Below are positions 33,377-44,515 of a stretch of DNA of 64,000 bases, one piece after another. The stretch comes from JACCZR01 sp035296565 (lineage in GTDB: Bacteria > Actinomycetota > Thermoleophilia > Solirubrobacterales > Thermoleophilaceae). The notes under the pieces are model-generated. The model was not told the origin of the DNA. It worked only from the letters and a program-made list of their open reading frames with translations, and did no database searches. The translations under genes were made by a program, and so were the position numbers. Location of the stretch: contig DATHAQ010000015.1 of NCBI GenBank assembly GCA_035296565.1, positions 1 to 64,000 of the forward strand, in the 5' to 3' direction. Each line of letters starts with the position of its first letter. Position 1 is the stretch's first letter.

Positions 33377-34740
33377 GGCTGGGCGTCGCCGGCGCCGGGA
33401 CCATGGGCTCGGGGATCGCCCAACTCGGCGCGGCGGCCGGCATGAAGACACGGCTCCACGACCCCGACCCCGGGGCCCTGCGGCGGGGGCTGGAGGGCGC
33501 CCGGGACGGGCTGACGCGCTGGATCGAGAAGGAGCGGGCGCCGGCCGAGTCGCTCGCGCTGCTGCACGCCGAGACCGAGTTGAGCGGCCTGGCCGGGTGC
33601 GACCTCGTGATCGAGGCCGCCCCTGAGCGCAGGCAGCTCAAGCGCGAGCTGTTCGAGCGCCTCTCGGCGGTGGCGCCGGAGGCCGTGCTGGCGACCAACA
33701 CCTCCTCGATCCCGGTGACCGCGCTGGCCGGCGCCGCGGCGCGGCCGGAGCGGGTGGTGGGCATGCACTTCTTCAATCCGCCGCCCCTGATGGGCCTGGT
33801 GGAAGTGGTCGCCGCCGAGCAGACCGGCGACGAGGCGCTCGCGCTCGCCCGCGAAGCCGGCGAGGCGATGGGCAAGCGCGTGATCCGCGCCGCCGACGGC
33901 CCGGGCTTCCTGGTCAACCGCTGCGGGCGGCCCTTCGGGGGCGAGGCGCTGCGCCTGCTGACCGAGCGGGTGGCAACCGTCGAGCAGATCGACCGCGTCT
34001 GCCGCCTGGGGGGCGGCTTTCGCATGGGGCCCTTCGAGCTCATGGACCTGGTCGGCATCGACGTCGGCCTCGAGGTGGCGCGCTCGTTCACCGAGCTGTC
34101 CTTCGGCGAGCCGCGCTGGAGGCCGAGCCCGCTTCAACAGAAGGTGGTCGACGCGGGCCGGCTGGGGCGCAAGAGCGGCCGCGGCTGGTACCGCTACGAC
34201 GACGGCCGGCACCGTCCCGAGGACCCGGCGGCCGGGGACGAGCCGCCCGCGCTCGCCGAGGTGCGCGAGGCCGCCGAGGCGCAGGGGCTGCGCTGGTCGG
34301 GCCAGCGCTCGCCCTCCATGCGCCGCGACCCCTCGCTGACCGGCTTCTACCTGGTGCCCGGGGGCCGGCTCGTCGAGTTGAGCGGAGCCCGCAGCGGCGG
34401 CGCCGAGCGGCTCTTTGCCTCGATGAGCCTGGAGGTCGAGTGGCTCGAACGGGACGCCCCCGGCGGCGTGCTCGGACGCATCGTCTGCCAGCTGGTCAAC
34501 GAGGCGGCCTTCGCCATCGGCGAGGGGGTGGGCTCGGCGGCCGACGTGGACGCCGGGATGACGCTCGGCCTCAACCACCCGCGCGGCCCCGTGGCTTGGG
34601 GCGAGGCGATCGGGCTCGAGGAGGTACTGGTCACCCTCGAGGCGCTGTGGGTGGAGCGGCGCGAGGAGCGCTACCGCTCGGCCCCGCTCCTGCGCCGCGC
34701 GGTGGCGCTGGGGGTCGGCTTGGAGGAGGCTTCGGCCTGA
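33373..34740 (+). CDS. 3-hydroxyacyl-CoA dehydrogenase
   Basis: This NAD-dependent enzyme of 455 residues has the N-terminal G-x-G-x-x-G motif GVAGAGTMGSGIAQ, LVIEAAPERRQLKRELF, NTSSIPVTALA and the catalytic histidine region VVGMHFFNPPPLMGLVEVV. The 3HCDH C-terminal motif GPGFLVNRC follows, then GPFELMDLVGIDVGL, a linker and a second C-terminal domain near 370-455 (NEAAFAIGEGV, LGLNHPRGPVAWGEAIGLEE). It is longer than the ~285-residue PaaH/Hbd form and resembles the two-domain PaaC type. The GTG at 33373 overlaps the upstream stop by 4 bases. It oxidises (S)-3-hydroxyacyl-CoA to 3-ketoacyl-CoA. Confidence 0.93.
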   Translation: MRLGVAGAGTMGSGIAQLGAAAGMKTRLHDPDPGALRRGLEGARDGLTRWIEKERAPAESLALLHAETELSGLAGCDLVIEAAPERRQLKRELFERLSAVAPEAVLATNTSSIPVTALAGAAARPERVVGMHFFNPPPLMGLVEVVAAEQTGDEALALAREAGEAMGKRVIRAADGPGFLVNRCGRPFGGEALRLLTERVATVEQIDRVCRLGGGFRMGPFELMDLVGIDVGLEVARSFTELSFGEPRWRPSPLQQKVVDAGRLGRKSGRGWYRYDDGRHRPEDPAAGDEPPALAEVREAAEAQGLRWSGQRSPSMRRDPSLTGFYLVPGGRLVELSGARSGGAERLFASMSLEVEWLERDAPGGVLGRIVCQLVNEAAFAIGEGVGSAADVDAGMTLGLNHPRGPVAWGEAIGLEEVLVTLEALWVERREERYRSAPLLRRAVALGVGLEEASA

Positions 34741-35051
34741 TGGCCACCGCGGACCTCACGGTGCTGACCCTCGGCCGCGCCGAGGTGAGCGCCTCGCAGT
34801 ACATCGCCGAGATCCAGCGGCGTCTCGCCGCGCAGGACCGGGTCCGCTACCGCCTGCACGCGATGGGCACGTCGCTGGAGGGGTCGACCGAGGACATCCT
34901 GGCCGTCGTCGGCGAGCTGCACGCGATCCCCTTCGAGGCGGGCGCGCCGCGGGTCTACACGGTGCTCAAGCTCGACGAGCGCCGCGACCGCCCCGACCAG
35001 ACCCTGGACGACAAGGTGCGATCGGTCGAGTACCGGCTGGGCAAGGGCTAG
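34740..35051 (+). CDS. MTH1187-family (DUF77) thiamine-binding-like protein
   Basis: The 103-residue protein has the DUF77 (MTH1187/YkoF-related) layout, with the beta strand ADLTVLTLGRAEVSASQYIA, YRLHAMGTSLEGSTEDILAV and VYTVLKLDERRDRPDQTLDD. Homologues bind thiamine or related pyrimidines. It is the last gene of the acyl-CoA oxidation operon, with its ATG sharing one base with the HADH stop (TGATG). It ends against the convergent crotonase gene with interlocked stop codons (CTAG). Why a thiamine-binding-type protein belongs to this operon is unclear. Confidence 0.85.
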   Translation: MATADLTVLTLGRAEVSASQYIAEIQRRLAAQDRVRYRLHAMGTSLEGSTEDILAVVGELHAIPFEAGAPRVYTVLKLDERRDRPDQTLDDKVRSVEYRLGKG

Positions 35052-35875
35052 CCACCCAGCAGCTCGGCGACGGCGTCGACGTGCGTCTGGGTCGTGAAGC
35101 TGTGCGGCTCGGCCAGCTCCTCCATCGCGATCGCCTGCTCCCAGGTCACGTCGGCGGCGTGGCGCAGCAGCGGCTTCATCATCCGGCCTACGTGGGCCGG
35201 CATGGCCTCGACGCGCTCGCACCAGGCGCGCGCCTCGTCCAGGAGCGAATCGTGGTCCACGAGCGCGTTGGCCAGCCCGAGCTCGGCGGCCTCCTCCCCG
35301 GAGACGTGGCGCCCGGCGGCGAACAGCTCGTAGGTGCGCTGGTAGCCGAGGCGGCGAGTGAGCAGCCAGCTCGTGCCGACCTCGGGCAGCAGCCCGATCT
35401 TCGAGAAGGCCGGCACGAGCCGGGCCCGCTCGGAGACCAGGATCAGGTCGCAGGCGAGGGCGAAGGCCAGGCCCACGCCGGCCGCGGCGCCGTTGACCGC
35501 GGCAATGAAGGTCTTGTCGGTGCGGGTGATCAGCCGGGCGATCCCGCCGAACTCCAGGCGGATCCAGCGCCACAGCTCGGGCGTGCCGTTCGGCCCGCCC
35601 AGCATGGGTCCGGCGCCGTCGCGCATCAGGGTCAGGTCCCCGCCGGCCGAGAAGGCCGGGTCGCGACCGGTGAGCACGATGGCGCGCAGCTCTTCGTCGG
35701 CGGCCAGCTCGGTGAGGTGCTGGCGCAACTGCACGGTGAGCGGCGCGCTCAGCGGGTTGAGCCGCTCGGGCTCGTCCATGGTCACCACGGCGTGGGCCCC
35801 TGAGCGCTCGACTTGGACGAGCGTGCGCTCGTCGGCGCGGGCCTCGGCTACGAGGGAGGGATAGTCGTCGGGCAC
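35048..35875 (-). CDS. Enoyl-CoA hydratase/isomerase family protein (PaaG-like)
   Basis: The 275-residue crotonase has RDPAFSAGGDLTLM (oxyanion and CoA pocket) and AAAGVGLAFALACDLILVSE, in which the usual first hydratase glutamate is replaced, then FSKIGLLPEVGTSWLLTRRL. The arrangement is that of PaaG-type isomerases or acyltransfer-like crotonases rather than classical hydratase. GTG 35875 is supported by GGAG 7 bases upstream. It follows the TetR gene by 2 bases on the same strand, so regulator and crotonase form a two-gene operon. Confidence 0.9.
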   Translation of the reverse strand: MPDDYPSLVAEARADERTLVQVERSGAHAVVTMDEPERLNPLSAPLTVQLRQHLTELAADEELRAIVLTGRDPAFSAGGDLTLMRDGAGPMLGGPNGTPELWRWIRLEFGGIARLITRTDKTFIAAVNGAAAGVGLAFALACDLILVSERARLVPAFSKIGLLPEVGTSWLLTRRLGYQRTYELFAAGRHVSGEEAAELGLANALVDHDSLLDEARAWCERVEAMPAHVGRMMKPLLRHAADVTWEQAIAMEELAEPHSFTTQTHVDAVAELLGG

Positions 35876-35877
35876 GG

Positions 35878-36456
35878 TCAAGCTCCTTTCCCGCGCAGAG
35901 CCGCCCAGGCCGCGTCGGCCAGGGAGCGCCGCGCGGACGCGATCGAGGTCTTGGTGCGGCCCCTCAGCCAGGCCCGGGCGAACTCCTGCCCGGGGCCGAT
36001 GAGGAGCGGGTTGAAGACGTCCAGCGGCACCCGGCGCAGCGAGCCGTCCGCGAACCAGCGATCGAGCAGGGCGGCGCTCTCGGAGAAAAGCTGGCGGTTG
36101 AGCTCGCGCATGGGCTCCTCGGTGACCGCCATCACCTCGGTCTCGCGCCGGCCGAAGATGAAGCGGGCCAGCTCGGCGTTGCGCTCGATCCACGTCAGGT
36201 GCTGGCGGACGAGCCCCTTCACCGCCTGCTCGGCGTCCGGAGCGCGCCGCAGCCGGGCCAGGAAGCCCTCCTGGTAGTCGCGCAGCCCGCCTACGTACAG
36301 CTGGGCCGCGAGGCCTTCCTTGGTGCCGAAGTGGTGGTAGATGCTGCCGGTGCTCGCTCCTGAGCGCGCCCGGACGTCGTCGATGGTGGTCGCGGCGAAG
36401 CCCTTCTCGGCGAAGGCGCCGAGGGCGGCGTTGAGAATCTCCTCCCGACGACCCAT
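35878..36456 (-). CDS. TetR-family transcriptional regulator
   Basis: The 192-residue regulator has an N-terminal HTH (EILNAALGAFAEKGFAATTI, then RARSGASTGSIYHHFGTKEG) and a ligand domain with ARFIFGRRETEVMAV and LNRQLFSESAALLDRWF. It is the type often associated with acyl-CoA or fatty-acid genes. Upstream lies an AT-rich cluster of small inverted repeats overlapping a TAGAAT -10 box, which is likely its own operator. It probably represses the crotonase gene that follows by 2 bases and perhaps the converging beta-oxidation operon; the latter is inference. Confidence 0.92.
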   Translation of the reverse strand: MGRREEILNAALGAFAEKGFAATTIDDVRARSGASTGSIYHHFGTKEGLAAQLYVGGLRDYQEGFLARLRRAPDAEQAVKGLVRQHLTWIERNAELARFIFGRRETEVMAVTEEPMRELNRQLFSESAALLDRWFADGSLRRVPLDVFNPLLIGPGQEFARAWLRGRTKTSIASARRSLADAAWAALRGKGA

Positions 36457-36460
36457 TGGC

Positions 36461-36486
36461 AGAACATTATTCTAGAAGATACTTCT
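36461..36486. promoter_or_regulatory. Candidate TetR operator overlapping a -10 box
   Basis: The stretch holds AGAA-N5-TTCT (36461-36473), the palindrome TTCTAGAA (36470-36477) and AGAAG-ATA-CTTCT (36474-36486). On the minus strand it also contains TAGAAT at 36469-36474, 12 bases before the TetR ATG. It is strikingly AT-rich for this genome. Confidence 0.5.
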
Positions 36487-36535
36487 GCCCGGCTCGCGTG
36501 TCGGCCGGGGCACGGCACCCACGGCGCCCTCCCCG

Positions 36536-36566
36536 GGAAATGCTCAGCCGCCTGACGAGTTTTTCG
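36536..36566. terminator. Palindromic 3'-end element, copy T4
   Basis: GGAAAtgCTCAG-CCGC-CTGAcgagTTTTTC lies 3' of the first aconitase gene and upstream of the TetR gene. Core and A/T arms match the other members of the family. Confidence 0.6.
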
Positions 36567-36600
36567 AGGGTGCTGCCCGGCATCGGGCCGCCACCCGGAG

Positions 36601-38568
36601 CTAGGCCGTCGCCGCCTGCTCGCCGCGCTCCTTGAGGTAATGCAGCAGACCGCCGTCGACGAGAATCTCGCGCTCGGCGGGGGCGAAGTCGTGGGTGACC
36701 TTGAATTCCTCGCCGTCCTTGGTCTCGACGGTGATGTCCTCCGAGCCCTCCTCGAGCTCCTCCTTGACCCTGGGCAGCTTCCAGCACTTGCCGACCTCGG
36801 CGCGGTCGTAGTCGGACTCGTCCTTGAAGGTCAGCGCGAGGATGCCCTGGGCCACGAGGTTGCGGCGGTGGATGCGCGCGAATGACTTGGCGAACACCGC
36901 CTTGACCCCGAGCTGCAACGGCGCCAGGGCGGCGTGCTCGCGAGAGGACCCCTGGCCGTAGTTCTCGCCCCCCACGATGAAGCCCGAGCCCCACTCCTGC
37001 ATCCGCCCGCGGAACTCCTTGTCGCGGTGCTGGAAGGTGAACTCGGCGATGGCCGGGATGTTCGAGCGGTATGACATCACCACCACGCCGTCGGGCGCCA
37101 GGTCACCGGTGCTGATGTCGTCGGGCTGAACGGTGGCGATCCTGGCCTCCACCGAGTCCTCTAGCGGCACGTGCTCGGGCGGCGTCTTGATGTTGGGGCC
37201 GCGCGGGATCTCGATCGACTCGGCCTCCTCCTCGTCGGCGGGCGCGAAGATGTGGACGTCGTCGACGTAGGGCTTGAGCTCGGGCATCTCGAGCAGCTCG
37301 GGCGCGTCGCCGTACTCGCGCGGGTCCCTGATCTCGCCATGCAGCATGGACACCGCCGCGACGGCGGGCGAGCAGAGGAAGACCGAGTCCTCCGGCGTGC
37401 CGCTGCGGCCCGGGAAGTTGCGGTTGAAGGTGCGCAGGGAGTTGGCGTCCGACGGCGGAGCCTGGCCCATTCCCACGCACGGCCCGCACACCGGCTCGAG
37501 CATGCGCACGCCGCCCTCCACCAGCTGGCGGTAGACGCCAGACTCGGCGATCGCCACGAGGATCTGCCGCGAGCCCGGCGTCGCGGTCACGGTGCAGTTC
37601 TCGTTGACCAGCTGGCCTTCCTGGTGGGCGAGGATCGCGCCCGGCAGGGCCAGGTCGACGTAGGCGGAGTTGACCGAGGAGCCGATACAGACCTGCTCGA
37701 CCTTCGTGCCGGCGACCTCCTCGACGGGCACGACGTTGTCGGGGTTCGAGGGCTTGGCCACCAGCGGGCCGAGCTCGGCGAGGTCGATCTCCACGCGGTC
37801 GTCGTACTCGCAGCCCTCGTCGGGGCCGATCTCCTCGAAGTCGTCCTCGCGCTGCTGGCGCCGCAGCCAGTCGCGCGTGTTGTCGTCCGGCGAGAAGACA
37901 GCCGAGGTGGCCCCCAGCTCGGCGATCATGTTGGCGATCGTGCCGCGCTCGGGGACGCTCAGGTCCGTCGCGCCCTCCCCGGTGAACTCGAAGATCTTGT
38001 TCTTGCCGCCGCTGGCCGAGAGCCGCCGTAGGAGCTCGAGGATGATGTCCTTGGCCTGGATCCAGGGCCGGGTGAGGGTTCCTGTCAAGTGCACCTCGAC
38101 CACCTCGGGGCACGCGATCTCGTAGGGGTAGCCGCCCATGGCGACGGCGACGTCGAGACCGCCGGCGCCGATGGAGATCTGGCCCAGCGCGCCGGAGGTG
38201 GTGGTGTGGGAGTCGGCGCCCACGAGGATCGCCCCCGGCTTCGCGAAGCGCTCGAGGTGCACGTAGTGGCAGATGCCGTTGCCGGGCCGCGAGAAGTGGA
38301 TCCCGTACTTGCGGGCCAGTGCCTGCAGCATCCGGTGGTCGTCGGGGTTCTTGTAGTCGAGCTGGATCACGTTGTGGTCCACGTACTGGACCGCGCGATC
38401 AACCTGCACACGCGCGATCTCCAGCTGCTCGAACTGCATGAGGGACATCGTCCCGGTGGCGTCCTGCAGCAGGGTCTGGTCGATCTTCAGCGAGATCGGC
38501 TCGCCCGGCGTGAGCTCACCGTCGACGAGGTGCTCGCTGAGTATCTGCCGCGTGAGGTTCTCTGCCAT
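36601..38568 (-). CDS. Aconitate hydratase, 655-residue (Aquifex-type) form
   Basis: The protein has all aconitase domains in one chain: an N-terminal VGADSHTTTSGALGQISIGA, the cysteine regions VCIGSSVN and CGPCVGMGQ that ligate the 4Fe-4S cluster, and a C-terminal swivel domain with SGFIVGGENYGQGSSREHAA. The length of 655 corresponds to the putative-aconitase class first seen in Aquifex, distinct from IRP1-type AcnA and AcnB. It should isomerise citrate/isocitrate or a homologue such as methyl- or homoaconitate. A second aconitase of the IRP1 type lies just upstream. One copy of the 40-base 5' repeat lies 12 bases before its ATG. Confidence 0.92.
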   Translation of the reverse strand: MAENLTRQILSEHLVDGELTPGEPISLKIDQTLLQDATGTMSLMQFEQLEIARVQVDRAVQYVDHNVIQLDYKNPDDHRMLQALARKYGIHFSRPGNGICHYVHLERFAKPGAILVGADSHTTTSGALGQISIGAGGLDVAVAMGGYPYEIACPEVVEVHLTGTLTRPWIQAKDIILELLRRLSASGGKNKIFEFTGEGATDLSVPERGTIANMIAELGATSAVFSPDDNTRDWLRRQQREDDFEEIGPDEGCEYDDRVEIDLAELGPLVAKPSNPDNVVPVEEVAGTKVEQVCIGSSVNSAYVDLALPGAILAHQEGQLVNENCTVTATPGSRQILVAIAESGVYRQLVEGGVRMLEPVCGPCVGMGQAPPSDANSLRTFNRNFPGRSGTPEDSVFLCSPAVAAVSMLHGEIRDPREYGDAPELLEMPELKPYVDDVHIFAPADEEEAESIEIPRGPNIKTPPEHVPLEDSVEARIATVQPDDISTGDLAPDGVVVMSYRSNIPAIAEFTFQHRDKEFRGRMQEWGSGFIVGGENYGQGSSREHAALAPLQLGVKAVFAKSFARIHRRNLVAQGILALTFKDESDYDRAEVGKCWKLPRVKEELEEGSEDITVETKDGEEFKVTHDFAPAEREILVDGGLLHYLKERGEQAATA

Positions 38569-38580
38569 GGGCGAAACCTA

Positions 38581-38620
38581 GCGCCGAGCACAGGCCGGGC
38601 GCTGGCCGGCCGAGCACCGC
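38581..38620 (-). repeat. 40-base 5'-end repeat, copy R1
   Basis: On the minus strand it contains GCGGTGCTCGGCCGGCC followed by GCGCCCGGCCTG. It matches the consensus at about 33 of 40 positions and ends 12 bases before the aconitase ATG at 38568, in the same orientation. Confidence 0.8.
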
Positions 38621-39050
38621 CGCTCGGCACCTTTCTACCCCCGGTCGACGCCGGGCGAACCCTCCCCCGCCTCCAGCTCCACGAAGGTGCCGCGAGCCAG
38701 GGCGACGGTGCCGTCGTCGCCGCTCGCGCTGGCCTCGAGCGTCAGCCGGCGGCCCTCCACCTCGACCACGTCGGCCTCCACATCGATGAAGGAGCCCACC
38801 GCCGCCGGGGCCTTGAGCTCGACCTCCAGGCGGCCGGTCAGCGCGTAGGTCCCCTGGCCGTGTAGAAGCAGCGCCATCGCCTCGTCCAGCGCGGTGGCGA
38901 CGACGCCCCCATGGGCGTAGCCGGGTGGCCCTTGGTGGTCCTGCTTGACGAAGAACCGCCCGGCCACGCCGCCCTCGGCACGCCGTGCGACCTCGAGCTG
39001 CAGGCCGAAGACATTGGCCTGCCCGCAGCCGAAGCAGAGATCGTGGTGGG

Positions 39051-41719
<2,669 letters not shown>

Positions 41720-41720
<1 letters not shown>

Positions 41721-42532
41721 CAGAGCCCGTGGTGCGGCCAGTCCGGGTCGAGGTTCCCCGCCTTGAACGCAGCGGCCCCGAGCGTGTGGGAGTCGCGGCG
41801 CATGAACATCGACAGGGTCTGCTCGGCCTCGATGCGCAGACGCTCCTCGAGCGTGCGGCCCACGCCCCGCATCACGCTCTCCTTGTCGCTACGGATGGCG
41901 CCCTGGGGCAGGCGGGCGATCTCGCGAGCGAGCTCCTGGGCGCGCTCGAGCGCCCGGCCGCGAGGCACTGTCTCGTTGACCAGCCCGATCTCTCGCGCTT
42001 CCTCCACCCCGATTCGCCGGCCCGTGATGATCAGCTCCATCGCCTTAGAGAAGCCGACCACGAGCGGGAGCCGGACCGTCATGCCGTCGCCCCCGACGAT
42101 GTTCCAGCGTCGCTCGAGGGCACCGAACTCCGCGTTCTCGGCGGCTATGCGTATGTCGGCCAGCAGGGCGGCCTCAAGCCCGGCCGCGAAGGCGTAGCCG
42201 TTCACGGCCGCGACCACCGGCTTGAAGATGTCCACCTTGCGCGTGTAGCCGCACTCTCCTGGCGAGTTGTGGAGGTGGACGCGAAACGCGTCGTAGTCGC
42301 CAAGCTCGTTCAGATCGGCCGCGTCCTGTAGGTCCCAGCCCGCGCAGAAGGTGGTCTCACCCGCGCCGGTGATGACGAGCACGAAGGCGTCGTCGTCGTC
42401 GCGGAAGCGCTGCCAGGCGTGGTGCAGCTCGCGGTTCATGACCCGGTTCACGGCGTTGTGCTGCTCGGGCCGGTCGTAGGTGAGGGTCACGACGTGGTCG
42501 TCGTGCTCATAACGAAGCGTCTCGTAGTCCAT
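41720..42532 (-). CDS. Enoyl-CoA hydratase/isomerase family protein
   Basis: The 270-residue crotonase starts MDYETLRYEHDDHVVTLTYD. It has TFCAGWDLQDAADL at the oxyanion pocket, FAAGLEAALLADIRIAAENA with a glutamate at the first catalytic position and FGALERRWNIVGGDGMTVRL with another at the second. Hydratase activity is therefore possible. A GGAGG sits very close (2-3 bases) to the ATG. The stop is coupled to acnA and the preceding MBL gene ends 14 bases upstream, so it belongs to the co-directional MBL-crotonase-acnA run. Confidence 0.9.
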
Positions 42533-42546
42533 TTCCTCCGCGCCAG

Positions 42547-43647
42547 TCAAACGGCCTGGATGCGCCCGTAGTCGACGCCGCCGTAGGTGAAGCTCGGCAC
42601 CACCGGCCACTGGCGGCGCAGGCGGGGCATCTCCGAGGAGGGGAGCACGTTCATCCAGCGCGGGTCCTCGCGGTTGGGATCGGCCAGGGCCTTCTCCTTG
42701 ACCATCGAGTCGTACTGGTCGATCGAGTCCTCCAGCGTGTTCGAGTTGAGGATCACCTCGACCCCCATGAACACGGCCTCGCGCTTGACCCCGGGGATCT
42801 TCGAGAGGTGCGGGTGCCAGTTGTCGGCCGCCACGCCGTTCTCGGAGGAGACCCAGACGCCGTCGGGCGTGTTGAGCACCAGCGACTGGTTGCCGTCGGT
42901 GTGCCCCGGAGTCGCGGCCAGCGCCACGCCGGGGCCGAGCTCGACGTCGCCGTCGAGCAGCACGAGGCGCTCCTCGATCACGTGGTCCATGCCGCCGGGC
43001 ACGTACCAGGCCCACTGCATCGGGTGGGGCGAGCGGAAGGTGTCGACCTCGTTGCGCTGGCAGAGGAATCGGGCCCTCGGGAACAGCGGCGGGCGCGGCT
43101 CGAGCTCGGCCTCGACCGGCATGGTCGTCCCCATGAGCAGGCGCATGTCCTGCACGTGCAAATGGTCGAAGGCCACGTAGTCGACGTTCTCCGGCCGCAG
43201 CCCGCACAGGTCAAGCGCGCCGGCCACGCTGTTGTGCTCGGTGGCCAGCACGTTTTCCGACAGCCACTCGCCGTAGCGGCCGATGAGCTGCTGGTAGAAG
43301 GGGGCCTGGGCCGAGCCCTCGGGCAAGGTCGGCTCCCAGACCAGCGTCTTGAGCCCGCCCTCGAAGTCGAGGAACTGCACGATGATCATGCGGTTTGTGA
43401 TCCCGATGTAGGGGTTGAAGCCCTTGGCCGCCCCGCCAAAGGCGAAGCGCGTCGGATAGCCCGCCGTGACGAGGTCGATGGTTCGCGTGGCCACGACCTG
43501 CCCCTGGGCCTTGAAGCGACGGCGGAAGCTGTCGGCGGCCTCGCGGATGGCCTCGAGGCGATCGCCCCGCGGCCAGGTGGCGTTGGCCTCGTCGAACTCG
43601 TGGAACGGGCGGACGCCGAGCGCCTCGGGGCTTTCGGTCACCGCCAC
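42547..43647 (-). CDS. MBL-fold metallohydrolase with non-canonical metal motif
   Basis: The protein of about 366 residues has a metallo-beta-lactamase fold core. After a 150-residue N-terminal extension comes FDHLHVQDMRLL (H162, H164, then Q-D where most families have D-H), VALAATPGHTDGNQSLVL near 262 and SSENGVAADNWHPHLSKIPG. The usual HxHxDH is replaced by HxHxQD, so only part of the standard dinuclear site is visible. The enzyme may be a lactonase or hydrolase of an acyl substrate; context (crotonase, aconitase) suggests CoA-ester metabolism but this is inference. The start is GTG 43647, or 43641. Confidence 0.8.
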   Translation of the reverse strand: MAVTESPEALGVRPFHEFDEANATWPRGDRLEAIREAADSFRRRFKAQGQVVATRTIDLVTAGYPTRFAFGGAAKGFNPYIGITNRMIIVQFLDFEGGLKTLVWEPTLPEGSAQAPFYQQLIGRYGEWLSENVLATEHNSVAGALDLCGLRPENVDYVAFDHLHVQDMRLLMGTTMPVEAELEPRPPLFPRARFLCQRNEVDTFRSPHPMQWAWYVPGGMDHVIEERLVLLDGDVELGPGVALAATPGHTDGNQSLVLNTPDGVWVSSENGVAADNWHPHLSKIPGVKREAVFMGVEVILNSNTLEDSIDQYDSMVKEKALADPNREDPRWMNVLPSSEMPRLRRQWPVVPSFTYGGVDYGRIQAV

Positions 43648-43657
43648 GGCGGACAGG

Positions 43658-44497
43658 CTATCCGTCCCGCGGCACCATCTCCGCCGTGCGGGTGGCGCCG
43701 GCACTGGCGGTCACCACCAGGGCGATGGCCAGCAGCTCGCGTGCGTCGAGCACCTCGCCGAGCACCACGAAGCCCGCCGCCGCGGCAACCGCGGGCTCGA
43801 GGCTCATGAGCACGCCGAAGACCCGCTGCGGCAGGCGCCGGAGGGCCTCGAGCTCCAGCGAGTAGGGGATGGCCGAGGACAGCATCGCCACCGCGGCGCC
43901 GAGCGCCAGCAGTCGGGCGTCGAGGAGCTCCTCGCCGGCATCGAGGACCCCTGGCGCGACGAGCACGGCGCTAGCGACCACCATCGCCAGGGCCAGCCCG
44001 GTCCCTCCCTCGAAGGCCCGCCCGACGAGCGTGCTCAGCACGATGTACGCGGCCCAGAAGGCCCCCGCGAGCAGGGCGAAGAAGGCACCCGCCGCGTCGA
44101 TGCCGCCACCCACGGGGCCGGCCAGCAGCACGATGCCCGCGGCGGCGAGGACCACCCAGAGCGCGTCGAGCGCACGGCGCGACCCCGCGATGGCCACCGC
44201 GAGCGGGCCGACGAACTCCAGCGTGACCGCCACGCCCAGAGGCAGGCGGTCCAGCGCGAGGTAGAAGGACCCGTTCATTCCGGCCAGGCTGACGCCGAAC
44301 AGCACGACGAGCCCCAGGTCGCGGCGGCCCAGGCCCGTTACGCGCGGGCGCCACACGGCCCCCAGCAGCGCGGCGGCGAAGGCCACGCGCAGGAAGACGG
44401 TGCCGCCGGGCCCGAGCTCGTCGAACACCGTCTTCGCCAGCGCGCCGCCGATCTGCACCGAGCTGACCGCGAGCAGCACGAGTCCGACCGGAGGCAT
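43658..44497 (-). CDS. EamA/RhtA-type drug/metabolite exporter
   Basis: This 279-residue DMT-superfamily protein has ten hydrophobic segments in two EamA repeats. Visible motifs are LVLLAVSSVQIGGALAKTVF at the N-terminus, GVSLAGMNGSFYLALDRLPL, GVAVTLEFVGPLAVAI, GVLMSLEPAVAAAAGFVVLG and the terminal ELLAIALVVTASAGA. The LEFVGPL and SLEPA signatures are those of the RhtA (threonine/homoserine exporter) subgroup. It exports a small metabolite; the substrate is not deducible. It precedes the MBL gene by 10 bases. Confidence 0.9.
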   Translation of the reverse strand: MPPVGLVLLAVSSVQIGGALAKTVFDELGPGGTVFLRVAFAAALLGAVWRPRVTGLGRRDLGLVVLFGVSLAGMNGSFYLALDRLPLGVAVTLEFVGPLAVAIAGSRRALDALWVVLAAAGIVLLAGPVGGGIDAAGAFFALLAGAFWAAYIVLSTLVGRAFEGGTGLALAMVVASAVLVAPGVLDAGEELLDARLLALGAAVAMLSSAIPYSLELEALRRLPQRVFGVLMSLEPAVAAAAGFVVLGEVLDARELLAIALVVTASAGATRTAEMVPRDG

Positions 44498-44515
44498 CGT
44501 GGGATCATCGCTGCG

